A stretch of DNA of 64,000 nucleotides from assembly GCA_045110675.1 (NCBI GenBank), contig JBGCGJ010000044.1:1-64000 (forward strand), given 5' to 3'. The position numbers and the translations under genes were made by a program. This document shows, in pieces, positions 1 through 9,100 of the stretch. The stretch's first letter is position 1. Each line of letters opens with the position of its first letter. Under the pieces are notes generated by a model, which searched no databases, was not told where the DNA came from, and saw only the letters and a list, made by a program, of their open reading frames with translations. Source of the stretch: JBALVT01 sp045110675. GTDB taxonomy: Bacteria; Pseudomonadota; Gammaproteobacteria; Pseudomonadales; Halieaceae.

Positions 1-630
1 AGATCCACTCTTCTCGGGGAAAATAGCGTAGCGAATTTCGTGGACTAACCAGGGTCTTCCGCCAATGGTGCGTTGGAATGTTTTCTGCTCAAGTTGTTTT
101 ACAAAAGCGTCGTCCAGTGACAGTTCGGTGACGCTCCTCGATTCCAGATTGACCGCCTGTTGAATTCGCAGGGTCAGAATGGCCTGGCCTTGCACATAAA
201 CACTGTCCTGATCCAGCTCTGCCACAAAGTCGATGAGGGGATCGCCAGCGGCAGTGGTTGCCGGGCCAACCGCAATCAGCAAGTAATTGGTTTCGTCACG
301 TCCAACTCTCAACGGGGGGATCCGCAAACTTCCTTCGCGCTTGGGCGTTATGTCCAGGATGAGTTGGCGCGAGCTGGTCATTTCCCCATTGATGATACTG
401 GTATTACTTGAACTGGAACGCTGCAAAATTTCAAAATCTCGCAATAACGGTCTCGGGTCGGTATTGTTGATAGGTTCGCCATCTGTCGCGGTGATGGTTA
501 AACGGATGGTGTCACCCATGGCCACTCTGTCTCTGTCCACACTGGCGTTTAGCGCCGCTTGCACAGCACTGGTAGCGAGTAATATGAAAAGCAATAGGGC
601 ACTTCGAAGTGCGGTGTTAATAAACTTCAT
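1..630 (-). CDS. batD: BatD-like oxygen-tolerance protein, N-terminal 210 residues (cut by window edge)
   Basis: Reading leftward from an ATG at 628-630, an open frame of 210 codons runs off the window. It begins with a signal peptide (basic MKFINTALR start, hydrophobic core, probable cleavage after AVQA near residue 26). The beta-rich sequence that follows is typical of BatD: VDRDRVAMGDTIRLTI, then DFEILQRSSSSNTSIING, then LILDITPKREGSLRIPPL. BatD proteins are envelope-anchored partners of the BatA/BatB vWA proteins and MoxR ATPases. The start overlaps the 3' end of the TPR gene by 14 bases, which indicates translational coupling as the last visible gene of the MoxR/Bat operon. The C-terminal membrane anchor lies outside the window. 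The family call is firm; the physiological role of Bat proteins is still poorly defined. Confidence 0.85.
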   Translation of the reverse strand, partial: MKFINTALRSALLLFILLATSAVQAALNASVDRDRVAMGDTIRLTITATDGEPINNTDPRPLLRDFEILQRSSSSNTSIINGEMTSSRQLILDITPKREGSLRIPPLRVGRDETNYLLIAVGPATTAAGDPLIDFVAELDQDSVYVQGQAILTLRIQQAVNLESRSVTELSLDDAFVKQLEQKTFQRTIGGRPWLVHEIRYAIFPEKSGS

Positions 631-1480
631 GACGCTTGCCGCCTCCTTGTTCCTGTCGTTGCTGACTCTCGTAGCGAAATTTCTCGCGCAAAAGGCCTGA
701 GGGATCATCGGGAATTCTTCGCAACCATTGCTGCATTGCCTGCTCTTCTTCTTTGTCCTGTTCAGAGGCTTCTTCGGCCTGGGCTGCGGCGGCCTCCTGT
801 TCCTCTTTAGTGGGTTCTTCTTCAGGTTGAGCGGGCTGTTCCTGATCTTCCTGCTGTTCATTTTGTTCCGCATCCGATTCTGACTCCTCTGATTCTTCTG
901 AATCGGAGGGCTGTTCGTTTTCAGGTGGCTGATTTTCCTGATCAGATTGCTGGTCGTTTTGCTCGCCGGATTGTTCGTTTTGCTGATCGTCTTGTTGGGA
1001 ATCAGAGTCCTGCTGTTGTTCTGACTCATCCTGATTCTCTTCATTGGAGTTGTCGCCGCCGTCCTGCTGCTGTTGTTCCTGCTGCTCCTGCTGTTCTTTC
1101 AATTTTTCCAATAAGGCCAGATTCTCCGCCGCATCGGTTGCATCGGGTTCTAATTCGAGGACGTCTTTATAGGCATTGATAGCATCGTCAAGCTTGCCGC
1201 CTTTGGCCAGCGCGTTTCCCTTGTTGTACAAGGAACTTGCCGTTTCAGATTTCGAAAAGTGTTGCTCGGCGGCTTCGAAATCATCTGAGCGATAAGCGGC
1301 GGTACCGGCCCAGTCCGGGTTTTTGAACAGTTCGCTGGCCGCTTCGTTTTCTCCGCGCTCCAGTGCGCGCTTTCCCTGTTGGTCAGCTGTGAGCCATAAA
1401 TCATCCCAGCTCTGGGCCATTGTGGGATAAGACATCAATAGTAGTACTGTGGATAGTAAACCCGAGACCCTGGTTCTCAT
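617..1480 (-). CDS. batC: BatC-like TPR protein with a long Gln/Glu-rich acidic tail
   Basis: The 287-residue product starts with a signal peptide (about residues 1-22, ending MAQ). A tetratricopeptide repeat follows (ASSLYNKGNALAKGGKLDDA, then YKDVLELEP). Next comes a low-complexity segment of roughly 130 residues made almost only of Q, E, D, S, P and N. It ends in a short basic C-terminus. The ATG at 1478-1480 overlaps the upstream batB stop as ATGA, so it is preferred to a TTG three codons earlier. TPR proteins in this operon position are thought to scaffold BatA/BatB in the periplasm or inner membrane. The acidic tail is probably disordered. Its length is likely to vary between relatives, but this could not be checked here. 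Confidence 0.85.
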   Translation of the reverse strand: MRTRVSGLLSTVLLLMSYPTMAQSWDDLWLTADQQGKRALERGENEAASELFKNPDWAGTAAYRSDDFEAAEQHFSKSETASSLYNKGNALAKGGKLDDAINAYKDVLELEPDATDAAENLALLEKLKEQQEQQEQQQQDGGDNSNEENQDESEQQQDSDSQQDDQQNEQSGEQNDQQSDQENQPPENEQPSDSEESEESESDAEQNEQQEDQEQPAQPEEEPTKEEQEAAAAQAEEASEQDKEEEQAMQQWLRRIPDDPSGLLREKFRYESQQRQEQGGGKRHEVY

Positions 1481-2478
1481 ATGACCCAACCTCTTCGAAA
1501 CAGAGGCAGAACCAGAGGTATCAGCAGTAGGGTTAACAAATAACCCTTGTCTTCCCAGGCATCTGCTGTTCGATCCAGTGCCTGGGTTTCCTCTGTGCCC
1601 GGTACAAGGATGTCAGTCAGCAACTGCTCCAGATCGCTGTCATTGATCTGAATGTTGAGGTAGCGGCCTCCGCTATCGGATGCCATGGATTGCAAAGCGG
1701 CAATATCCAGTTTGGGAATAGCGATGGTTCCCTGGTCGTCTTTCAGGAAGCCACCTCTGGGCAGGGGGATAGGGGCGCCGTTGGGCGTTCCCACGCCGAG
1801 TACCGACAAGCTCATACCGGTGGCGCTAATCAGTTTGGCAATGTCGGTACGACCTTCGCTGTCTACACCGTCGGTCACCAATACAATTTTTCCCTGTGCG
1901 ACGCCGGCAGAATGCATCAACTCAATAGCCAACTTAATGGCGGCTGCTGCGTCGCTACCGGGCACCGGCATCATGTCCGGAGACAGGGCGGGGAGTAGGT
2001 TGGCGATGGTGGGGTGGTCGTCGGTGAGTGGAGTCACGATATGCGCGTCGCCCGCGTAAGCAACCAAGCCTGTTTGTCCCTCGCGCCTGAGCTGTAGTAA
2101 GTCCAGTAGCTTTTGCCTCGCTCGGTCCAGACGCGACGGCGCCAGATCTCCGGCTTTCATCGAATAGGACAGGTCCAGCACCAACACCATTGCATCTTGC
2201 TTTTGGTGTATTGGTTGTGGAATTTTTTTCCAGCTGGGGCCGCTGGCGCCGAGCACTGCAATGATCCAGGCAGCGATGATGTAGGGTAAAAAATTGGGTG
2301 CTTTCTTGCCCGCGTGCTTGCCGATTAAGAAGGGCAGCAACTCCGGTGCAATCACATCGCTCCATCCGCCGCTGCGACTGCGCACTCGCCACAGCAACAC
2401 ACTCAACAGAACAACCGGTACCAGCGCCCACAACCATTCAGGGCGCATCAGATGGAGCTGGCTGATATCGGGCATCAA
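1477..2478 (-). CDS. batB: BatB-like membrane protein with von Willebrand factor A domain
   Basis: The 333-residue protein has two N-terminal membrane segments (about residues 15-29 and 63-79), a vWA domain and a C-terminal membrane segment (about 312-326). The metal-ion-dependent adhesion motif DLSYS (D102, S104, S106) is intact, and the later IVLVTDGVDSEG strand-loop fits the fold. vWA proteins of this type sit in the cytoplasmic membrane with the domain in the periplasm and work with a MoxR AAA+ ATPase. Its start overlaps the stop of batA by four bases (ATGA) and its stop overlaps the next start the same way, so the genes are translationally coupled. Assigning BatB rather than BatA rests on gene order. 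Confidence 0.88.
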   Translation of the reverse strand: MMPDISQLHLMRPEWLWALVPVVLLSVLLWRVRSRSGGWSDVIAPELLPFLIGKHAGKKAPNFLPYIIAAWIIAVLGASGPSWKKIPQPIHQKQDAMVLVLDLSYSMKAGDLAPSRLDRARQKLLDLLQLRREGQTGLVAYAGDAHIVTPLTDDHPTIANLLPALSPDMMPVPGSDAAAAIKLAIELMHSAGVAQGKIVLVTDGVDSEGRTDIAKLISATGMSLSVLGVGTPNGAPIPLPRGGFLKDDQGTIAIPKLDIAALQSMASDSGGRYLNIQINDSDLEQLLTDILVPGTEETQALDRTADAWEDKGYLLTLLLIPLVLPLFRRGWVI

Positions 2479-3521
2479 GATTGCGACCCCCTGGGATTAA
2501 TTGTCGTCGCTGCCATCCAACCTCCGTGCAGCCATGACTGGCGCAGGGCCAGTACGAAGCTCAGAAGTACAGCTCCTAGCAGTGGCCAGTACCCCAGGGC
2601 TTGTCGTGGGCGGTAGGTGGCTGTCTCTTGTTCTACAGGTTCCAGTTCATCCAAAATGGCATAGATATTGGCCAGCTCCTGTGGATTGCGCGCTCTGAAG
2701 TACTGCCCGCTGGTCAAAGTTGCAATTTCTTGCAACCCCTTCTCGTCGAGTTCAGCTGAAGGGTTAACCTGGCGGCTACCAAAGCTTGAACCGAAAATAC
2801 CGGGCAGGGTCATTTCGTCCGCGCCGATACCGATGGTGTAGATTTTAATTCCGAGCTTCTGCGCCAGCTTTGCGGAGTCCAAGGGCTTCACTGAACTCGC
2901 CGTATCCTGTCCATCGGTCAACAGAATTAATACGCGCGATTCGGCAGGGCGCTCCTTCAGTCGTTTGACGGCCAAACCTATTGCGTCACCAATGGCGGTC
3001 TCCTGGCCGGCGAACCCTATTTGAGACTCGAGCAAAAAGCGCTTTACGGTGCCGGTATCGAAACTCAATGGCGACTGAACATAGGCGTTGCTGCCAAATA
3101 AAATAAGTCCCAAGCGGTCACCTTTGCGATGCTCGACGAAATTTGAGCCCAGCTGTTTGACCGCGTCAATCCGCCGGGCCATGACTTGGCCCAGTTGCAT
3201 ATCCTCAATGCGCATGCTGCCGGAAATGTCCACCGCCAGCATAAGATCCCGCCCGCTGTTCGGTAGTTCAATGGCCTCACCAATCCAGATAGGTCTCGCC
3301 GCTGCGATCAACAGGCATAACCACAACAACCATAAGGTCATTCCGGCTACCTTGCTGCGCACTTTACCGGGGCCGCTTTGAGAATCGCTCAGTGTTCGCC
3401 AATGGTCGAAAAAGGGTGCTCTGAGCGCGGGTTGGCTGCTGTTGGCCGGTGGCCACAGCCAGCGCACTAGTGCGGGTAGAGGCAGGAGCACTAGCATCCA
3501 TGGCCAGATCCACTCGATCAT
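2475..3521 (-). CDS. batA: BatA-like membrane protein with von Willebrand factor A domain
   Basis: The 348-residue protein has the architecture of BatA: membrane segments at about residues 5-23 and 60-77, a vWA domain whose MIDAS motif is DISGSM (D98, S100, S102), a second metal-site region with VLILLTDGQD, and a C-terminal membrane helix (YWPLLGAVLLSFVLAL). It is paralogous to the next gene and immediately precedes it with a four-base ATGA overlap. The upstream DUF4381 gene also overlaps by four bases. The two vWA proteins probably assemble with MoxR and the TPR/BatD partners to mature or remodel envelope proteins. That role is inferred from the family, not from this sequence. Confidence 0.88.
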   Translation of the reverse strand: MIEWIWPWMLVLLPLPALVRWLWPPANSSQPALRAPFFDHWRTLSDSQSGPGKVRSKVAGMTLWLLWLCLLIAAARPIWIGEAIELPNSGRDLMLAVDISGSMRIEDMQLGQVMARRIDAVKQLGSNFVEHRKGDRLGLILFGSNAYVQSPLSFDTGTVKRFLLESQIGFAGQETAIGDAIGLAVKRLKERPAESRVLILLTDGQDTASSVKPLDSAKLAQKLGIKIYTIGIGADEMTLPGIFGSSFGSRQVNPSAELDEKGLQEIATLTSGQYFRARNPQELANIYAILDELEPVEQETATYRPRQALGYWPLLGAVLLSFVLALRQSWLHGGWMAATTINPRGSQS

Positions 3522-3997
3522 TGGGCCACCTTGTGTTGGTTAATCCATTGCTTGGCTGGCTCAAGATAAAGTTGGCACTGCGAAGACGGCACCTGCTTTT
3601 GGTAAGCTGAATTGGCGAAGGACTCTGGGAAGCTCAGCCCTTGGGTTGCAAGCCCCCGGTTGAGAAATTGCAACCATTTAGAGCCGTTAAATGACGCCAC
3701 GTCTCTAGAGGGAAAAGCGTGTATAGCGACGCTCTTAAGTAGCGCGTTTATCTGGGCGGCATAGACCTGGGAATCGCCGTCGGCTAACCATTGCGCATGT
3801 ATGTTCTGCAACTGTTGTGTCGCCTGCCTTCGATAAGCATTGGCAGCGTATTTTCGGTACAGAACGAAGGCCAACGCAGCCAGGGCCAGGGCAATGAGAC
3901 CAATAACAATCCACCAACCGGGTGCCAGCGGCCACCAACCGATTATCTCGGGCTCCCTCAGAGGATGCAGATCGGCCAAGGGGTCCTGCGGATTCAC
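3518..3997 (-). CDS. DUF4381 single-pass membrane protein of the MoxR/Bat operon
   Basis: The 159-residue protein has the DUF4381 signature. A short N-terminal stretch (PLADLHPLREPEIIGWWPLAPGWW) leads into one membrane helix at about residues 28-47. A cytoplasmic helical domain follows, with the conserved-looking SRDVASFNGSKWLQFLNR region. Members occur almost only between a DUF58 gene and the vWA genes of MoxR operons, as here. It overlaps both neighbours by four bases (ATGA), so translation is coupled. It may tether the cytoplasmic MoxR/DUF58 components to the membrane vWA proteins; this is inference from topology and context. Confidence 0.85.
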   Translation of the reverse strand: MNPQDPLADLHPLREPEIIGWWPLAPGWWIVIGLIALALAALAFVLYRKYAANAYRRQATQQLQNIHAQWLADGDSQVYAAQINALLKSVAIHAFPSRDVASFNGSKWLQFLNRGLATQGLSFPESFANSAYQKQVPSSQCQLYLEPAKQWINQHKVAQ

Positions 3998-4935
3998 CGT
4001 CTGGGGTCTCCGTAGTACTGCCGCAACAGCGAAAAAGGTGCGACGTCTGTTCCGGCGCGTAAGATGGGGATGCCCAGACGCTGAAAGTCTCGGGATAGGT
4101 TTTCCTGGCGCTGCTCAAACTCCAGATGGTATTTGGCTCTGAGGCTTCTATCGCCGGTGTGCAGCTCGCTGCGTTGATCACCGTCTGTGACCGCGTAGTG
4201 TCCGCCTCGGGGTAGTTGACTCTCAAGTGGATCTGCGCATGCGATGGCGGTGATTTCCGTATGCTGAGAAAGCTGGAACATCTGTTCGCGTGCCAGGTCT
4301 TGATCTGCGCCGTGAAAATCGCTGATGAGGAAGATGGCTGATCCCGGCCTGGCAATACGGCGCAGGTTTCCCAGCATGTTGGAAAAGCTCTCGCGTTCAT
4401 CTGCTCTGTGCGCCGGCAGTGCGAGATTGTATTCAACAACATGAGACAGGAGTGCCAGAGCGGTTTTGCGACTGCGTCTGGGTCGAATATCCCTGTGCTC
4501 AGATCCGTTGAATACCAGGCCGCCTATTCGGTCTCCGCCGTCGAGTGCGCTCCAGGCGATCAATCCTGCCAATTGTGCCGCCAGTACCGATTTAAAGCAG
4601 TGGCTCGAGCCAAAGAACATGCTCGCGCGTTGATCTACAACGACCAGAACCGGACGCTCTCGTTCCTCGCGGAATATTTTGGTGTGTGCATTGCCGGTTC
4701 TGGCGGTTACTCGCCAATCGATGGTGCGAATGTCATCTCCGGGTTGATAGCTGCGGACCTCCTCAAAATCGATACCTCTTCCACGGAAGTTGGATTTGTT
4801 GGGCCCGGCCAGAGCGCTTAGCGCGCGTCTTTTTCGGGTGAGCTGAAGTTGCCGTGCGGGAAAACGCAGTGAAATCAGGTCGGGGAGTTCCGTATAGGCT
4901 CCCCTCGCCGGTAGAGTGATATCCGCGAGATGCAT
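3994..4935 (-). CDS. DUF58 domain protein (MoxR-associated)
   Basis: The 313-residue soluble protein carries the DUF58 hallmark at residues 51-80: RGRGIDFEEVRSYQPGDDIR followed by TIDWRVTARTG. The C-terminal half is vWA-like (VLVVVDQRASMFFG, later SAIFLISDFHG). DUF58 proteins are the constant companions of MoxR ATPases and are thought to be their adaptors. The start lies two bases after the moxR stop, with no room for separate regulation. The divergent VVDQRASM replaces a canonical DxSxS, so metal binding may be altered or absent, as is common in this family. Confidence 0.9.
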   Translation of the reverse strand: MHLADITLPARGAYTELPDLISLRFPARQLQLTRKRRALSALAGPNKSNFRGRGIDFEEVRSYQPGDDIRTIDWRVTARTGNAHTKIFREERERPVLVVVDQRASMFFGSSHCFKSVLAAQLAGLIAWSALDGGDRIGGLVFNGSEHRDIRPRRSRKTALALLSHVVEYNLALPAHRADERESFSNMLGNLRRIARPGSAIFLISDFHGADQDLAREQMFQLSQHTEITAIACADPLESQLPRGGHYAVTDGDQRSELHTGDRSLRAKYHLEFEQRQENLSRDFQRLGIPILRAGTDVAPFSLLRQYYGDPRR

Positions 4936-4937
4936 TT

Positions 4938-5894
4938 TTACCCGACCGGTACCAATGCGAGTAGTTCTTCAATGACCTGATCGGTCGTAACGCCGTTTGC
5001 CTCTGCTTCAAAGCTGAGCAGCAAACGGTGTCTGAGGACATCGGCTGCAATGGCTTGAACATCATCCGGACTGACAAAATCCTCTGAGCGTAACCATGCA
5101 TGGGCGCGGGAACATCTATCCAGGGCGATAGTGGCTCTAGGGCTTCCTCCAAATTCAATCCAGCTGGCCAATTGCTCCGAATAGAGTGAGGGGTTACGCG
5201 TGGCGATCACTAATTGCACAATGTACTGTTCCACGGGTTCCGACATATGCATTGCCAGGGTTTCTTTGCGAGCGTTGAAAACCGTTTCTTGCAGCAGGGG
5301 TTGGGGCGCCTGCTCCGACTCGGCGCTGGCTTCCGCGCGGGTGAGTCTGAGTATCTGAGTTTCCGCAGCGGCATCCGGGTAATCCACATTCACCTGCATC
5401 AGAAAACGATCCAGCTGCGCTTCCGGTAGCGGGTAGGTACCTTCCTGTTCAATGGGGTTTTGGGCCGCCATGACTAAAAACAATTCAGGGAGTGAATAGG
5501 TTTGGCTGCCCACGCTGACCTGACGTTCAGCCATCGCCTCGAGCAAAGCTGATTGCACCTTGGCCGGTGCTCGATTGACCTCATCGGCAAGTACCAGGTT
5601 GTGGAAGATCGGACCTTTCTGGAAATGGAAAGAGGCTTCCTGCGGGCGGTAAATCTCCGTTCCGGTCACATCCCCGGGCAGCAGGTCAGGGGTAAATTGC
5701 ACTCTGTGAAAGCTGCCTTCGATACCGTCGGCCAGGGATTTAATCGCGCGGGTTTTGGCCAGGCCCGGGGCACCTTCGACCAGCAAGTGGCCATCGGCCA
5801 GAAGCGCGATAATGAGTCGCTGTACTAAATGGGGTTGGCCGATAATTTGTCGACTTAACCAGTCTTCGAGTTCCCTGACTTGTGAGCTTGCCAC
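4938..5894 (-). CDS. MoxR-family AAA+ ATPase
   Basis: The 318-residue protein is a MoxR AAA+ ATPase. The Walker A motif is GAPGLAKT (residues 41-48), Walker B is NLVLADEVNRAP (D103, E104), and the sensor-like stretch is VMAAQNPIEQEGTYPLPEAQ, followed by the C-terminal lid. It is the first gene of the operon and probably drives chaperone-like or metal/cofactor insertion work on vWA-containing clients. The start is a GTG preceded at five bases by AGGAG. The intergenic region to the right (5895-6179) is divergent with the glutamate dehydrogenase gene and must hold promoters for both. Confidence 0.93.
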   Translation of the reverse strand: MASSQVRELEDWLSRQIIGQPHLVQRLIIALLADGHLLVEGAPGLAKTRAIKSLADGIEGSFHRVQFTPDLLPGDVTGTEIYRPQEASFHFQKGPIFHNLVLADEVNRAPAKVQSALLEAMAERQVSVGSQTYSLPELFLVMAAQNPIEQEGTYPLPEAQLDRFLMQVNVDYPDAAAETQILRLTRAEASAESEQAPQPLLQETVFNARKETLAMHMSEPVEQYIVQLVIATRNPSLYSEQLASWIEFGGSPRATIALDRCSRAHAWLRSEDFVSPDDVQAIAADVLRHRLLLSFEAEANGVTTDQVIEELLALVPVG

Positions 5895-6122
5895 GCCTTC
5901 TCCTGAATCTGAGTTGTCTATTTGAAATGCTTTAAACTACTTTTAACTACGGCATTATGAGTGTCGTGCCGAACGGGTTTGCATTCTAGCGAAAGCCTTT
6001 AGCTCCTCCAAGCCTCTGGACTAAAAAAGCCATAGATTTCTGTGACTTATATTATCGGCATTAGTTCCTGAGCCAGGGGCACAAAGGGGGCGGAATAGTC
6101 TAGACTGGTATCAGATAATAAC

Positions 6123-6152
6123 GGTGCCACAACACAGTGGCGCCACGGTGGC
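6123..6152. promoter_or_regulatory. Nested GCCAC/GTGGC inverted repeats upstream of glutamate dehydrogenase
   Basis: GGTGCCAC (6123-6130) faces GTGGCGCC (6137-6144) with one mismatch. The overlapping GCCAC-G-GTGGC (6142-6152) is a perfect inverted repeat. The cluster lies 28 bases before the start of the dehydrogenase, so in its promoter or 5' leader. It could be an operator or a leader hairpin. No regulator is identified. Confidence 0.35.
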
Positions 6153-6179
6153 AAAGATCCGCTCGAGGACAGTTTAGCA

Positions 6180-9100
6180 ATGGCTTGGGATACTCTGAAA
6201 GAAAGCGTTTTATCCGATTTGGCTCAACTTATTGATCATCGAGGTGAGGAAGCTCATCGTGGTCAACTGCATCTGCTTGCCAAAACCTTTTATGGCCGTT
6301 TTGCCGCAGAAGACATGCGTGGTCGGTCCGTAGAGAATATTTACGGTTGCCTCTACGGCCTGCTCCACTTTCTGCAAAAGAGCAGCGGCGATGAACCTAA
6401 AGTTCGCATCTTCAATCCCGAGCTGGGCTCCCACGGCTGGGAGAGCAAAAATACCGTTATCGCGCTGCTGTGCCGTGATATGCCGTTTTGCACATCTTCC
6501 GTCAGAGGCGAGTTGAACCGCAGAGGCATCAGGGTTCACGTCGTTTCGAGTTGCAATCTTGTCACGACGCGCAACAAGAAAGGCGAACTGAAAGACATCC
6601 TGGAAGCGAATGGGGAGTCCAAGGCTAAGAACCTCAGCAAAGTCAGCAAAGAAAGCCTCGTCTATTTTGAAATAGTGAGGCACTCGGACCTGGAGTCTCT
6701 CGAACCATTGCGTGAAACCCTGGCGGACATCATTCGCGAAGTCGGCGTAGTCGTCGGTGATTTCAAGCCAATGCTGGATCGTTTGGACGATTGTGCTGAC
6801 ATTATTTCTCAAAGCGACTGTGTGGCGGAAGACTTTCGCAGTGAAGCCCTGGAGTTCGTGCGCTGGCTGTCTCACCTCCATATCACCTTCCTGGGCTATG
6901 AGTATGCTCAGGTGTCTCGCACTGGAAGTGTATTGTCGATTTCTGTGGACGATAACAGGAGCCTGGGCTTGTTGCGCCATCGCAACACCAGCAGTGTTCG
7001 CGATCTCACCTCCGATCTGGAATCCATGTCTCGAGAGCAACTGCACCGCAAGCAGTTGAGTTTTTCCAAGTCGCGAGTCAGATCCCGCGTGCACCGGCTC
7101 GCCTACCCAGATTATGTCGAGGTGAAAGAATACGATAAACAAGGTGAGGTGGTAGGCCTACATCGCTTTATGGGTTTGTATACCTTCAACGTCTACAGTA
7201 TGAGCCCGGATCTGATTCCTATATTGCGTCGCAAGGTCGCGCAGGTGATGAAGATGTCCGACCTCGATGGCAGCGAGCACGATGGCCGTGAACTCGCCAG
7301 AGTGCTGGAGACGTTTCCCAGAGATGAGCTGTTTCAGTCCAGTATCGATGAACTGCACGAAACAGTTCAGTCCGTTAACCGTATTCAGGAGAGGCCCCAA
7401 ACGCGCCTGTTCATCAGAAAGGATATACATGGGAAGTTTTTCAACTGTCTTGTTTACATACCCCGCGATAGTTACAGCACCGAACTGCGGATGGTCATCC
7501 AGAATATTCTGGTGAATGCCTTGGGCGCAGAAGAGGCCGAGTTCACCACCCAATTCAGCGAATCCATACTGGTGCGCTGTCACTTTGTTCTGCGGGTTAA
7601 TCCATCGGATGAAACGCAATTCGAACTCAATGAAATAGAGGAGCACATTGTGCAGGCAACACTTTCCTGGGAAGACCGACTGCGAATCAGACTTATTGAG
7701 GAGTTCGGCGAGGAGGGTGGTGAGAATTATGTCCGTGATATTGGCCAGGGATTCCCGCCGGGCTACCGGGATGATTTCGATCCGCGCATCGCAGTCCTGG
7801 ATATCAAGAAATTCCAGGTTTTGCTCGATGGCCAGGAAGTAGCGATGAGTCTCTACCGCGTATTGGAGGAGGGTGACGACAGACTGCGGCTGCGATTGTA
7901 TCGGCGAGGAGAGTCCCTCCCGCTTTCAGACATTCTGCCTATTATGGAGAACCTGGGGTTGCGCGTTGTCACCGAGCGACCCTATGCGGTTCGTGCGGCC
8001 AGCGGCGACCGCTATTGGGTGCAGGAATTCAGTCTGATTTATGCGCTGTCCAACGATATCGATCTCGACCAGGTGAAGGATGAGTTTGAGGATGCCTTTG
8101 CGCGAATCTGGTTTGGTGAAGCAGAGAGTGATTCCTTTAATCGCCTGCTGCTGGGTACGCGTTTGACCTGGCGTGAAATTGCCTTGCTGCGAGCCTACGC
8201 CCGCTATCTGAGGCAGGTTCGGTTTCCCTATAGCGCCGACTACATCGCCGAAACCATGGCCAACCACCTCCACTTGACCGGTTATCTCGTAGAGCTGTTT
8301 TTAACCCGTTTCTCCCCCGCTTTTGACGGCGATGAAGAATGGCGAGCCCAGCGTGAGAGCGCCATCGTACAGAGTATTACCGATGGTCTGGAGGGGGTTC
8401 AGAACCTGGGCGAAGACCGTATCGTCAGGCAGTTTCTTGCTGTCATCAAGGCGACTGTGCGAACGAATTTTTTCCAGGAAGGTGAGGGTGGTGCGCTTAA
8501 ACCCTACTTCTCGTTTAAGCTGTTTCCGGCGGATATTCCAGACATCCCGCAGCCTGTCCCCATGTTTGAGATCTTTGTCTACTCACCTCGAGTTGAAGGC
8601 GTGCATTTGCGCGGCGGCAAGGTGGCGCGCGGTGGCCTGCGCTGGTCCGACAGGGCGGAAGATTTTCGCACCGAGGTGCTCGGCTTGGTTAAAGCCCAGC
8701 AGGTGAAGAACGCGGTCATTGTGCCGGTGGGTGCAAAGGGTGGTTTCGTCGCCAAGAAGATGACGGCAAACATGACTCGAGATGAAGTGCAGCAGGAGGG
8801 AATAGCCTGTTACAAACTGTTTATTCGTGGCTTGCTGGATATTACCGATAACCGCACAGAAGGCGGGGTGGTGCGACCGCATCTGGTGGTGGTTAAAGAT
8901 GACGAAGACCCCTACCTGGTGGTAGCCGCAGACAAAGGGACGGCAACCTTCTCTGATATTGCCAATGATATTTCTGCCGAGTACAAATTTTGGCTGGGAG
9001 ACGCATTTGCCTCCGGAGGAAGTGTCGGTTACGACCATAAAAAAATGGCCATCACCGCCAGGGGTGCCTGGGTCTCGGTGCAACGTCATTTCAGAGAGAT

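Noticed and set aside
950..1081. CAG/TTC-like low-complexity tract within batC as a tandem repeat array
   Set aside because: The repetitive look comes from codons of the Gln/Glu-rich tail; there is no regular repeat unit, so it is not a CRISPR or satellite array.
3735..4442. Minus-strand 235-codon frame across DUF58/DUF4381
   Set aside because: Composition is Ser/Arg/Cys-rich and patternless, and it overlaps two confirmed genes in another frame.
6210..7142. Long minus-strand frame opposite glutamate dehydrogenase
   Set aside because: It is the antisense shadow of a highly conserved gene and has no recognisable domain or ribosome site.
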